Positions 1 to 11,994 of a DNA stretch of 64,000 bases are shown here, in pieces. The notes under the pieces are model-generated. The model was not told the DNA's origin and ran no database searches. It was given only the letters and a program-made list of their open reading frames with translations. The stretch's first letter is position 1, and each line of letters opens with the position of its first letter. The DNA lies in contig JAAXNY010000008.1 of assembly GCA_013420905.1 (NCBI GenBank), positions 2,356,001-2,420,000 on the forward strand. Reading direction: 5' to 3'. This DNA comes from Collybia mongolica (Eukaryota; Basidiomycota; Agaricomycetes; Agaricales; Clitocybaceae). A program made the position numbers and the translations under genes.

Positions 1-1215
1 AGCAGTTTGAGGCCATGTGTTGGAAGAAGTAGTAAGCAGGTTAGAACAAGTGGTGTATTCAGATGCTCCCTCTGCCATTGTTTTCAGTAGGCTTCTCGGA
101 AAGGGATTGAATTTGACGCACGATTATAGAACTGCATGGGTAGCCGGTTGTGATCAGAAGGGTTGTGACAGTTGTTGGACAACATGAATGCTAACCTGGA
201 CGTTGTACCAATCAATAAGATTTCCGACAGTCGAGTGTACTTTCAAGTAACCTCCCCCAGAGTATCTCGAAGGGGTAAACCAGGGGGCGACAGCTGTTTT
301 GGTATTTGGCACAACCATTTAGCATTTGGATGATTTTTGCTTACGAGCATGAGTTACGATGTAACTTCCTTGAGGAAGCTGAACTCGTAATTGCTTGGTG
401 AAGTTAGCCAACCATGTCTAAAATTACGCGGTGAGTACTGGAACAATAGCGGCGATAAGTAACAGTATCCGGGAACATACCTCAGCCTTTCCGTTTCCGG
501 TGTCAAAGGCGCCGAAATCCTGAAATAGGCGGATGGGATTACTGGTGTTAGCCGAGTACACAGAATTTCCGAACCTCATAGTCGACGTCAATACCATCCA
601 GATTGTATTTTTTAACCCAAGCCGCCATGGTGTTGGCGGTTGCCACGGGGTCGGCACCAGAGGATGTCGGGATATCCGTAGATCCAAAAGCGGAGACGAT
701 TAGCTTGATCCCCGCGGCTGCGTATTGGGATTTAATAGTAGCTCTTTCGGCGTCTGTATATGTCGTCCATTCGTACGCCTATAATTGAGTAAGTCAGAAA
801 AAGAAGAGGGCCCTTAGAACGAATAAATTTCATACTTTATCCCAGGGTCCCGCGAGAAGAAGGAACGAAAGGGCACTGGTTGACGATGTAATAAGTAGGG
901 AAGCAAGGAAGATCAGTTGTGCGATGCGTACAAGACATTGTATCCCTGGAATAAAATGTAAGTTTGGCAGTCAAACGAACGTATAATATGTTCACAAACT
1001 TTGAGCGCAGAGGCGGCAGGGACCCCATTCGATCCATCCCAAGCATCTGCATAGACGACGAAATGTGGTGCCGCTGGCGTTGCGCGAGCCAAGACGTCTC
1101 GGGCTTCTTTTCCGAGGCCTTCGTACGCTGTCTCGTTGAGCGCGACAGAGCTTACACCCCCAACATAAAGCAATGCAGACGCGATGATAGTCGTTAAAGC
1201 TGTGAAAGAAACCAT
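1..1215 (-). CDS. GH18 chitinase-like secreted glycoside hydrolase, 3' part cut by window edge
   Basis: Start codon at 1215; nine exons traced: 1000-1215, 932-945, 836-875, 778-575, 519-481, 417-345, 293-196, 131-122 and 71-1, all joining in frame to give 255 codons with the C-terminus outside the window. The product opens with a hydrophobic signal peptide, then a short proregion, then a TIM-barrel: the beta-2 strand GYNVFALSFLL, the region IKLIVSAFGSTD, and the GH18 catalytic signature DGIDVDYE (DxxDxDxE), whose final Glu, the proton donor, is the last codon of exon 4. Downstream blocks THAPVAPWF and DWYNVQFYNQG also fit GH18. Family knowledge: these enzymes cut chitin or the chitobiose core of N-glycans by substrate-assisted catalysis, outside the cell or in the wall. 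Which substrate is used cannot be told. Two exons are only 14 and 10 nt long. Confidence 0.9.
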
Positions 1216-3069
1216 AGTGTCGAAAGCACCAGAGTAGTATGGAGTGTTCAGCTGCCTAAAACTCTAGTTGAACGGTGGACTTTATACTTCAGTAGTTAAC
1301 AAAGTTCCAGAGGATTATCCGCCGTCCACATGTATAGCAAGTACGGTTATAACCAGGTGACATTATGTGTACTGGTGGTCTATGCTCACTCCGCATGCAA
1401 AGGGGACGTTCGAAAGAGCTTTGAGAAGGGTGCCCAGAGCCAACAAGGCCCGCAAGGCGGTCAAGAAGGAAGATATCAGTTCTTATCAGGCGAGCCCACG
1501 CAGACAAGAAACCCTAATGGACCAAAACGTAAGAGGTTTGGGCGGGTGAATGAATTGAACTGACTAGCAGCGCCTGTCAACTACCATACTCTCGGACACA
1601 CAAGCGAAACCAAAAATGCAAAGAGTACATGTGGAAAAGGTCATATGTGGAGGAGACGCGAGGATATGTTGTACAGACCATGCCCGGAGTGTAATAGAGC
1701 CTTCTGCAAGACTCAACCACCGTGTGGCTGAGTTGGTGATGCACAGGGTAATGATACTATGCAGGATAATGAATATTTACTCTTGGAAAATATTTCCTCT
1801 GAAAGGCGCACGAAGGTCGGGCATGAGTGAAGTAGTCTCCGATTTCGTTCTTTTTGGTCACCGGGTTTAATGTGTGTGCCGTCAGGGTCTGACATCAATA
1901 AGCTCATAGGGCATTTGCGAACGACTTACTGGGGAAAGGTAACTTGAATGAACTGTGCAAGTTAGCGCAATTAAAAAAAATTAGAAATTAGAAATGCCAT
2001 AAACTGACTGATAGCACGAGGCACGGCGGATCGTCTAAGCCCCATCATAAGGATTCATGTACCGGATATGGAGAGCGCGGGCGCAGAGCCACCTGGTTCC
2101 ACATTGCTGTCATGCCCGATTGGGTGTTTCAATATGAGCGACTATACCGGGAAATACACAACGGACCGGAAGTGATTGTTTTCGAATCCTATGAAAGATC
2201 TGCTGCATAAGTCTCCATGTGTATCGCGGATGAACGTGGGGAAGTAGCATTCTCCGTGAGGTTCTCCGCGCTTCTTGAAAAAGTGAAAATTAGGGCCGAG
2301 GATTGGCCTTGTGACCTTCGTATACAGGTGACCTTGAAGGTAGCCACGAGCTGTGATTGGTCATGGAGAGTTTTGATGATGTGCTGACTTAACCTTATTA
2401 AGGCGCTTGGGTTAAAAACATAACACTTGCGGACAGCATGTTTTATAAGTCCTCAAGGGACTGAAAGACCTACGTAGCACATCGTGAGGCTTGAGCACTA
2501 ATTCATGACATAAAAGTCAAAGCATGAGCAACTGGCGCGACCTTGAGTGAACGTTTGTAACATACCGAAGTGGGAACATTATTCTCAGGGGATGCGCTGA
2601 CTGCGGGATTCCAGCCAATGAAAACGTTAAATGGTGAACATGGATTGGAGAGGTATGCAATCACGTACGTGTGGCAGTTCTTCTTATCACTGTCAAATTT
2701 TTTTATACGCCCGGGACTGGTTCCGTTATTTAGGGGTGTGCAATCAGACAAAATCGACGTTTATTTTGGATTCTAATTGCTTTATGTGCAAGGTCGACCA
2801 AATGCAAAGACGGCCTGAGCTTTCGACTGCCTGGATGTTGTTCCAAGGTGAAGCTTTGAAGGATGGGTCCAACTGTAAACTCATGGCACATGATGGTGAC
2901 TGTTACAAACACGATCGGCCGAAAACACGTGAGTTCGATCAGACCTTTTGAAGAACATGAGGCTCGCTTGGCCGGCTTGCCTCAGGGCTTTATGTAGCAA
3001 CTTAGTTTTTATATATCTTCCTTTTATCTCTTTTCCTTGTATCAACATTCCGTTCTCTTTGCCTCATTA
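1216..3069. other. intergenic stretch, no gene recognised
   Basis: About 1.85 kb between the GH18 start and the next gene. Reading frames on both strands are short and show no family motif or plausible exon chain. The segment 1380-1540 reads on the plus strand as a basic, Arg/Lys/Gln-rich peptide and 2590-2950 as a Cys-containing peptide; neither was recognised. It includes an A-rich run near 1970-1990. The first 150 bases presumably hold the GH18 promoter. Confidence 0.5.
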
Positions 3070-3959
3070 ATGTCCTCGAGTAGGTCATCTCAGCTGCATG
3101 GGGAGAATACACTGTCTCAAACGGGTAGCGTAGACTGTCCACAATATGTGTCAACCGAGTAAGTGATCAATTACCCCCCGTCTACTTGCGTACGCCGGAC
3201 ATAGAGGAACTGACAGACGGTCACGCTCATACAGTAGACTTGAAGCGGCTTTGAGAAGGGCTTCCAAACAGGCAGTCCAGTATGAGTACCAAATGAAAGA
3301 TCTCGAGGTGAGGTTTGGTCGAGTCCCTCTTCAGCGGCCGGAACTCAAGTGGACAATGTAGGCTCGGCTTTCCGAGAGCTTGAGTAATTTCCGAGCTATC
3401 GATGGCCTCTTACAAGAATCGTATAGTGGGATTCAAGTGAGTTTATGTCCCGTTTCTCTCTTTGACATACACTTACGGCAGCTTTGTTTCCTTTAGTTGA
3501 ACACTCGACGAGCGGAACGAGCACTGCAAACTCAAGTACCTCACATCAACAGCGAGCTTGATGAATCCATGGATGTTCTCTCGGATTTGGCTGAAACCCT
3601 GCCCACGATACAGGCTCAAGTTGACGAAATCCGAGTTGTGTATGATTCCGGTCGAGAAAAGGTATGTGTATGTTAAACATCTGGGCGCAAACCTGACATA
3701 GTTAATAATGACTTCTTGCTCTATCTAGGCTCGATCTTTAGTGTCCGATCTTGAGTGGTTGAACACCGAATTCTATGAAAGATGGCGTTGCATCATCTTT
3801 ACCTCCACCAGTCCCGTCTCGTGGCGGTGGAAAGCTTTCATGCGGTTCCTTTTCACTCTGTCATTTATCATCGGTTCATATCTTTTCTGGCTCCTCCTTT
3901 CGGGGGCGTACCGCGCTCATAGACATCGACTTGTGTGGGGAGAGCGATTGATGTCGTAA
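3070..3959 (+). CDS. hypothetical coiled-coil protein with C-terminal membrane anchor
   Basis: Five exons, 3070-3158, 3205-3307, 3362-3436, 3497-3661 and 3729-3959, give 220 aa with all introns GT-AG and in phase. The N-terminal 30 residues are Ser/Gln rich. Residues about 40-165 are predicted by eye to be helical and heptad-like (many Leu/Ala/Glu/Arg, few Pro/Gly). A hydrophobic segment near residues 181-204 (FMRFLFTLSFIIGSYLFWLL) is followed by a basic tail ending HRHRLVWGERLMS, which fits a tail-anchored or single-pass protein with a short lumenal end. I do not recognise a family. The coiled-coil-plus-anchor layout resembles organelle tethers or SNARE-like proteins, but this is only an analogy. 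It lies just upstream of VPS5 on the same strand, 307 bases apart. Confidence 0.75.
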
Positions 3960-4266
3960 AGTTATTTGATTTGGGGTTCCTCCATGGTTTCACGGCCACA
4001 AGCCATACTCATTTTCCCCACCCCAGCCACGCTGATAGAAAGGTAGACAGTTATACTTATCCCTACCATTATCCTAGCATTGGACGGACTTCCCGACATG
4101 CATATCATACTTTAACCTCGTTTGTAACATTACACTTTGGTATCTCTGTAATTGCAAAATGTACATCACCCAGTATTGTTAATTTTCGGAGTTGACTTGA
4201 GAATTCCGATTCGGATGATTTATTTAAATAATCATCGTTTTTACAAGCGCATTGCGCAATTCGCAT

Positions 4267-6733
4267 ATGGACGGTTTCGACGACTTACTCGCCCCCTCTC
4301 GGCATGTTCTCGAGGACAATCCTTTCGCAGACCCTTTCGCAAAACGGTCGAATTCACCGGATCCCTGGGCGTCGCCCTTTGCAAATAGTCAGCCCGCGGA
4401 CGAATATGGTGCGAGTATGACACCTACTGAGGAATCATACCTGGCGACCACGGACACCTCTGAATCAGGTTCAAGCCGCAGCGAAGTAGCTGAGCAATCC
4501 TCCTCCGTTCCATCAGACCCTCTGGATTCCACGACTCAAACGGCTGATGAGGGTGATGCGAAGGCGGAAGAGAGTGCCAAACCTCGTGGTCGGTCTAGCT
4601 CACTCACACGTACCCCAGGCTTCAAGGAGAGCGTTGCTCCTGGGTTTTCTGAGATAGCCACCATCCGGCCTACAGAACCCGAACAACACGAACAACACGA
4701 ACAACCCTCTCCAACGGCTGGGAAGCAATATCGTTCATCACCTCCACTGCGCAAGTCGGATGGCTCATCTACCGCATCATCGTCGCCAGTCCCTCAGGAG
4801 AGGCACCAAATAAAGCATTCTTCGCAGAGCAGTTCGCGCGTTGTCTCACCGGCACCGTCTACCTCAAAAATATCTGAATTTGTTTCCCCTCTGGAGAGGT
4901 CACCCATTGGCATCGACCATTCGATTGCTGGGCTGTCACTAGGAGGGGAAGCTCTTGGGGGCTGGCAGGCAGAACAAACCGGGTGGGGAACACAGCAAGA
5001 TGACGATAGTGATGATGATAAGCCCATAAGCCAAACTGTGAGACTGCCAGAACAGGGCGACAAAAAGCTCGTACGTATTCCCCGCCATAGTTGCAAACAC
5101 AAACCAAATACCCGTTAGTCTTCCGATCCTCCAATACCCACAAGGAGCGATAATGGGCTCCAACCTGTATTCGTCATCTCGGTAGATGACCCCCAGAAAG
5201 TTGGGGATCCGATACGTTCGTTCACGATGTATACCGTTCACACACGAGTAAGAACGCGTGCCTTCATTAATATTGCACATATATATTGACTAATGATGGT
5301 CAGACAACATCCCCTCTATTTCAAAAATCTGCGTTCTCTGTTCTGCGACGTTACTCAGATTTCTTGTGGCTTTACGAAACCCTCTCTACCAATAACCCTG
5401 GGGTAGTGGTCCCGCCTGTACCAGAGAAGAACCCTTTCGGACGTTTTGACGACCACTTCGTCCGGCAAAGGCGTTTTGCGTTGGAAAAATGTATTCAGAA
5501 AACCGCTAATCATCCTGTATTAAGTCAGGATGCGGACCTCAGGATGTTTTTGGAGAGTGACAGTTTTGCTTTGGATGTAAGTAGTTCGAACGCTCGCAAT
5601 TTCATCTTTCTCACCAAACCATCCCAGATCAAACACCGAAAGGCGGAGATTGCACATGAACGAGGAGGGCTTATGGCATCCATTGGTCAAACCATCACCG
5701 GTCCTCGATTTCATGAAACAGACGAGGTACGATTAAATTTTACGTACCGAACTCACGCTAATGCTCCATGTTCAGTGGTTTGACAGGCAGAAGGGGTATT
5801 TAGACAGTCTTGAATCTCAACTTCGTGGTCTAGTGAAAGCCATTGAAACTGTTGCACGGCAGCGATCTGGTGTGTTACACCATTTAATATTAAATGTGCT
5901 CAAATTGATGACTCCCGAGCAGATATTGCGACTGCGACTGGAGAATTCGCACAAACTGTGAACGATATATCTGCTTCTGATGTGGGCAAACAACTGTCGC
6001 AGTCCCTTGCAGGCCTGGCAGAGGTCGAGCTCAAGGCTCAGGAAATTCAAAACACGCAGTCTGAGCAAGACATGGTGACTTTGATGAGCACAGGTTCGCC
6101 TCGCGTTCTTAATTTCTGACGCCACTGACTTGAAGCACAGTCGATGAGTATGCTAGACTCATCAATTCTGTCCGGGTCTGTTTTTGCCGCAGTTATCATT
6201 GTCACCCGTCTAATGATTGTGCGGATGTCAGCTTGCGTTCCACTCTCGTATCCGAACGTATCACGCATGGAGAACGGCTGATGCCGACCTCCTTCGTATT
6301 AAACAAACCCACGAGAAGAATCGCGCCCAAGGCAAGATACCAACAGACCGGCTGGGACACTCATTAAGTCAGATTGCGGAAGTAAGTTTTGTAGCGTTTA
6401 TCCTTTATATTTTGTATTGAATAGTAAATGTCAGGCCGAACGACGAGCACTGGAGGCCAAACATGAATTCGACCACGTATCGAAACTCGTCAAGTCAGAA
6501 GTTGCTCGATTTGAACAGGAACGTATTGAGGATTTTAAAAACTCCTTACATGCCTTCTTAGAAGGCATGATATCTAGGCAGAAAGAGGTCTGTTATTTGG
6601 AATTACAACATATATATACTGACCAGGCACTGTCTAGTTGATCGCTGCATGGGAAAATTACCAGCAAACGCTCTTAAGACGAGTAGGTGGGGGAGGGCCA
6701 TCGCAGAATGGAATACGGACTGCTGTTTCGTGA
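4267..6733 (+). CDS. VPS5: sorting nexin Vps5/SNX1-type (PX-BAR), retromer-associated
   Basis: Ten exons (4267-5070, 5119-5247, 5304-5576, 5628-5726, 5776-5869, 5923-6093, 6141-6175, 6232-6381, 6435-6587, 6638-6733) encode 667 aa in frame. Residues 1-270 are disordered and Ser/Pro/Glu rich. The PX domain follows (FVISVDDPQKVGD, then the phosphoinositide-binding RRYSDFLWLYETL and PPVPEKN), and from about residue 400 a BAR coiled-coil domain starting WFDRQKGYLDSLESQL. Family role: Vps5 with Vps17 forms the membrane-bending SNX-BAR dimer that works with Vps26/29/35 in endosome-to-Golgi retrieval. The start at 4267 was preferred over an in-frame ATG 15 bases upstream because MDGFDDLLAP resembles Vps5/SNX N-termini; this is a judgement. 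The N-terminus has NPF, DPF and DPW tripeptides typical of endocytic adaptor ligands. Confidence 0.93.
4681..4705. repeat. 9-bp tandem repeat inside VPS5
   Basis: The unit gaacaacac is present about 2.8 times in tandem, coding an imperfect Glu-Gln-His run in the disordered N-terminal part of Vps5. Because the unit is a multiple of three, length changes would leave the frame intact. Confidence 0.8.
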
Positions 6734-6921
6734 GTTCATACGATCGCTTTGACAACCTGTTTGTATTAGGTAGTTTAACCCCCTACTCGTCGAAAATGCA
6801 GCATATTTATTGTGCTTTTGGAGTGTACATGAGACGTATGCAATGTTATATAAGATACTGGCAACTATAATTAAATGTGATGACTGTCCACTTGAGTGCC
6901 TATGTACTCTTTCGATCATTC

Positions 6922-8984
6922 TTACTCCCAATACCTTGGCATTTTGTCACTCTCTCCGCCCACCTCCAAGAAATCGGACGGTCGGTCCCGCTTAAGGTTC
7001 CTGCGACGATTGTTGATAGGTAATCGCTGATATGCAGAGTCCTGTCCCGCTGGCTGTTGGTTTGAAAACTGGTTAGCCGTCCATGACCCCTGAGGATACA
7101 TTCCAAAGCCCATTGCTGTGTTGGGATTATGCTGGGTTTGTTGAAAGAAGGCTGATAGCGTTTGCGCTTGTTGAAGTTGCATCTGTAAATTCTGGTACTG
7201 TGCCTCTGTTGTCTGGCGAAGTTGATTGGGAATCGAAGGGTTTTGGAGCATCCGTGATACCTGCGCGATCTGCGCCTGGAGTTGGGGTATACTATCCACA
7301 AGCATCTGTGACATATCCATATTCATATCAGGTTGTTGGTCTGAATAGATATCTTGTTCTTGATTTTGCTGTTCAGGGGTAATATCAGTCTATGAAAAGT
7401 GTTAGTGAGGATGACCCGAGCGTTGGTGGCTGACATGTACTTGTCCGTCGTTAGACGTGCTGGCCTTTACTCCAGCTGGTTCCTCTTCATCTACTTTTTT
7501 ACTGTCCTCTATAGCCTTTTCAATATAATCTGTGACTTTTGTGCGTGTTGGCTTATCCACAACAAGCTTATCCAACGACGCAATTTTCTTCGCACAATTT
7601 GGACACAGGAAATCTCGTTCTAGTAGATGTGTTTGTACGCACTCCTCGCAATACAAGGTACCACAACACGGTGCTTTGACAGCATCACGGAACAATTTAT
7701 TGTCAATTGGACAGGTAAGGGCTGGGTCTGTTGGGGTGCGTTCACGGACTTCAGCAATTGTAAGGCCCTTTGGACGCGATACTTGTTTTTGCCATGATGC
7801 GCTGCAGTTGGATCAGAGGCATTATTTCTGGTTTTAAAGCAAAGCAACTTACAGATCCGGTTGTGCGACGACATAACCTCCCTCTGGCGTGACCATTACA
7901 CCCTGCCCCAAATCGCCGCCATTCGGATTCTCAACCGCCTTGAGCATGCTTCGTGGGATACCCGTTGTTCGTTTGATACGAGGTCTATTATCAAATTCAC
8001 GGTCGTTATTGGTCGGACAATCCTGAATCCAATGACCTTCCAAAAGAGCATGAGATGGCACAAGCGAAATCATTACGAAACGCTAACCTTTCTGGCCGCA
8101 TCGATAGCAAACATAACTAGGAGGTAAAGGTCGATCGGACTGTTGATGTTGGGGGTTCTGGTGAGGCGCGTGGGGATGTGTTTTGCCGCCGCCACGGGCA
8201 AACCCAGTACCGCGAGGGTTTGTGTAGATACGGGTCGCACTGTGGTATCGGAACGAATACAGTAGAAAAAACGATAGAGAAAAAAAAGCAAACAATGTTC
8301 ATTAGACATCGGGCTACTACGTTGACAAAATCCCATGAAGGGTGACACCAACTGTGACATCTTTTCCTGGGTTTCCTCCCAGTTAGCTGATTGAGCTTGG
8401 AACATGGCAGCCATTGCAGCGGCTTCGTCGTCTTTGGTAATTGCCGATTTTGCAGTTATTGGGGTGGGCTGAGGAGGGAAGATGAAATAAGCACTGAAAG
8501 TCCTCTCAACTACTTACTGTTGATGCCTTTAAAGAATGGAGTGGTTCCTCTTTCCCATCGAATCGTTTAGACATAGCGCCTTTATGCCACGTAGGCAAGC
8601 CGTTAGAGGCAGCCTGTCTTTGAACAGGCTCTGAAACCGGAACAGCATTCCCAGTACCAGCAATATACATCGAAGCTTTACCCTTGCCTGGTCTAGCTGA
8701 CGGAAGACGCTTAACCACAACGGAAGAAGAGCGGGGAATGATTTGCGAGTCATCTTTGAACTCTGCATATGCTTTGAGCTAAAACCCACACCTCAAGAGA
8801 ACAGTAGCGCACCTTGCTTCGAGGTTGCGTCGAAGATAGAAAGGTCAAAATCGTTCGCCTTACCCATGTTATTGGCTAAGATGATATCGCGCTTGAGGTC
8901 GAACACAGAAATTCCAGTGCCATCGAACGTCACTCGAGATTCGTCCTTCCGAGAGCTGAACTTGTAAAAAACAGATGATGCCAT
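6922..8984 (-). CDS. MPE1: Mpe1/RBBP6-type cleavage and polyadenylation factor (DWNN, zinc knuckle, RING)
   Basis: Seven exons on the minus strand (8984-8813, 8771-8518, 8468-8353, 8239-8088, 8036-7853, 7801-7441, 7389-6922) join to 568 aa. Order of domains: N-terminal ubiquitin-like DWNN domain (MASSVFYKFSSRKDESRVTF), the ATRIYTN stretch, a CCHC zinc knuckle CYRCGQKGHWIQDC, and a RING/U-box-like finger (CPIDNKLF, then CCGTLYCEEC and CPNC). The C-terminal 150 residues are Gln/Asn rich and disordered. Known role: Mpe1 belongs to the cleavage and polyadenylation factor, binds Ysh1 and RNA and helps activate pre-mRNA 3' cleavage; the animal form RBBP6 does the same and has E3 ligase activity. 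The start at 8984 was chosen over an upstream in-frame ATG because DWNN domains begin at this Met. It converges on VPS5, stops 188 bases apart. Confidence 0.95.
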
Positions 8985-9752
8985 ATCTATCGATTGACAG
9001 TGAACGCTAATGTAAATTAGACACGCGAAGATAAACCAGAAGAGAAAAGTTGCAAGAAAAAGTAAGTTGGGTGGCGAAGCAAGGGGAGGCGCGATGGTGG
9101 AGATTGGCAAGAGACGTCTGAAATGTCATGCGGCTTATGTACTCTTTAATTGAAACTCCGACGTTATGTATGAACATTTACTTCGCCACTCCTCTCAATG
9201 ACTCGGAGTGTCTATTTGACAATTGCAGTTGTGCAGCAAAAACTCATTGGATCGTGAATCAAGACGGCTTTACTAGAAATCCCTCTGAGATGATCCGCGC
9301 ATGCCGCCTCGTATAGGTTGCCTCTTTAGACAGAATAACCGTGATCGATTCCACCACAACAAAACCCGACCCACCTTTTCCGAATTCCAATCAACAATCC
9401 GATCTGCGCGATTCAAATTTAGGATACCTACAAAAAGTGGCGTGTTCATACACCCAAATTAGCAGAAGGACGAAGGACACACACAAACCAAAGAATTCTA
9501 GTTGAGGATGCGCCCATGAGGTAGAGATACGGCCCCTTCAGCCTATTGATCACGTCTGCGCTCTTAGATTGTTATGTTGAATCTTGGCGAGCGGCGACGG
9601 GGGGACTATGGACCTCTGTGGACATACTTGCATAGAAATGACTGATTATGTAAGATTATCTTTTTGATATGGTTCGATTTGAGTTCGATCGAATTTTATT
9701 ATTTAAGGAGCGCACTCGCCTGCTAGAGTCTCTCTACTAGTGCTCACCCATC
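8985..9752. promoter_or_regulatory. shared divergent upstream region of MPE1 and ERG4
   Basis: The 768 bases between two start codons that point away from each other must hold both promoters. There is an AT-rich stretch at 9640-9720 close to the ERG4 start. No further coding exon, tRNA or clear motif was found. Confidence 0.5.
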
Positions 9753-11699
9753 ATGGGAGTAAACCACACCGGCGACGAGGGCCTCCGCCAGAGAACTAAT
9801 GCCCCAAACAACACCACGAAACTTGTGGTTACGGAAAAGGGTAGAGAAATGGACAAGCGGTTGGATATCCATGAAACGTACGTAGCTCAGTGGACGTGAC
9901 CTTAGTACTACTTAACCAACATAAACACCCAGATATGAATTTGGTGGTCCCTTCGGTGTCCTTGGAATTATGACTTTCTTTCCCGTCCTGATGTATTACC
10001 TGTGGATTTGTCTATGGTTCTATGACGGAAAGCTTGTCCACCCGACCTCGACTGAAGATATTAAGCCTTTCCTTCTGCGAATGTGGAATCACGTATGCCA
10101 GGTAAGGATAACGACATTTCTACGCGACATTTGATTCTAAGCTTGACCCTCTAGGATGCCAGCCCCAATCTATACGCGTGGAAAGTTTACACTGGAAACT
10201 TCGTCTTCCAGCTCCTTCTCGCGCAGTTTCTGCCCGGTTATCAACAGGAAGGTCTCCCTGTACCGTCCCTGGGCTACAAGACCCTCATGTATAACTGCAA
10301 TGCTCTTTCATCCCTATACGTGACTCTTGTTACATCAGCTTCCCTCCACTATTTCCACATCTTCCGCCTCACCGAAATCATTGACAATTATGGGCATCTT
10401 ATGTCTGTAGCTATGATCTACGGCTTTACAGTACCACTTGTGACCTACCTGTTTGCGGTCATAACCGGTACCCAAATCCGAACGTCGGGGAACTTCCTGT
10501 ACGATTACTTCATGGGAGCTTGCCTGAACCCTCGTATTGGCAAGGTCGACTTGAAGATGTGGGCAGAAGTCCGTATTCCTTGGGTTATCGTTTTCTTCTT
10601 GGCCGTTTCCGGAGGGTGCAAACAATATGAGCAATACGGATACGTGACTCCGGTATGTCTCGTCTACTGAATGTTCCAGGCTTTGCTGATGTCGTCACAG
10701 AATATGGCATTTATGATCCTTGCAACCGGTCTCTACCTCAATGCCTGGTATGTTCCATCGCACTTATTGGCGATGTAAACTGAACAATATTTTAGTGGCA
10801 AAGGTGAAGAATGCATTCCCCAAACTTGGGACATGTATCATGAAAAGTAATGCCACCTTTGTCTTCCCTTCTCAATACTCATTCTTTGATGTAGATGGGG
10901 TTTCCTCGTCATTTTCTGGAATTTTGCTGGCGTCCCCTTCGTAAGGCTTTTATGATTCATTGAGCATGATCACTAATCTCGATGACAACTTAGTCATATG
11001 TGTATTCTGTGGTCTATATGGCATCTCACGATCCTTCCACATATCGTTTCTCAACACTCACCTATGTCATGATGTACTCCATTCTCCTCACCGCTTACTA
11101 CATGTCAGCAATCAGTGGACTTATTTGCATCGCCTGGAAGCTGACACCTGTTTCGCAGCTGGGATACCGCAATGGCCCAAAAGAGTAGGTTTAAGATGCA
11201 GACCCAGGGTATCACCACCTTCCGCAAGACGTTCCCTCAGCTCCCTGGCTGCGTTGTTAAGAACCCCACTTATATTGAGACTGCTCACGGGTATGTTGCC
11301 AAGCCTTGTAGAGTTCTTAACCACTAAATCCTTCGCAGTAACCGTCTGTTGACAAGTGGCTGGTGGGCATACTCTCGCAAACCCGTCAGTATTTTCCTCA
11401 TACTTCCCGACGTCCGACCTGACTGAATTCAATAGAATTATGTTGCCGATTGGACTATGAGTTTCATGTGGGGTGCTATCGTCGGAACGACATCAATCAT
11501 TCCCTACTTCTACTCTGTGTTCTTCATTGTTGTGCTCATCCATCGTTGTGGACGTGACTTCGAACGGTGTGTTTCCTTGGCTCTTTGTATTAACGACACT
11601 CTGACATTCATGGTTCATAGATGCTCCATTAAGTATGGGAAGGATTGGGAACGCTACTGTGCTGTCGTCAAGTACAAATTCATTCCCGGAATCTACTAG
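9753..11699 (+). CDS. ERG4: C-24(28) sterol reductase, last step of ergosterol synthesis
   Basis: Eleven exons (9753-9877, 9933-10101, 10155-10652, 10701-10747, 10796-10846, 10895-10940, 10994-11103, 11159-11290, 11339-11384, 11436-11566, 11621-11699) give 477 aa, close to the 470-480 of yeast Erg4. Motifs of the ERG4/ERG24 family are clear: YEFGGPFG near the N-terminus, [20 protein letters not shown] in the middle, [16 protein letters not shown] and the C-terminal [13 protein letters not shown]. Hydropathy shows about eight or more membrane segments. Known reaction: NADPH-dependent reduction of the C-24(28) double bond of ergosta-5,7,22,24(28)-tetraenol to ergosterol in the ER membrane. It is head to head with MPE1 and tail to tail with the TRAPPC12-like gene. 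Confidence 0.96.
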
Positions 11700-11994
11700 C
11701 GGGCGTTATATCATGTTGCTCAGATGCAACGCAAGTATATTACGTTATATATCGATTCTAATGTGCTGCCCGCTTAGAACTATATACTATTCATAGAGGA
11801 AATGAACATCGATCGTCAGGCATTCAATCGAGTTTTAAAATTCTTTAAATGCATATCAATTATACCATGGCAAGGTTTCAAGAGTGCAATATGGAGAAGC
11901 CGTAATGTCTGATACATAGAGAATTCTACAGTTTAGAGTAGTTTGCCACTGATTAGGATTTTTGTCTTCGTTTTCGAGGTTTGATTACTTGAAC

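Noticed and set aside
2160..2185. ttcgaatcc, similar to a tRNA B box
   Set aside because: The two preceding bases and any matching D-arm or acceptor stem are missing; no cloverleaf could be drawn.
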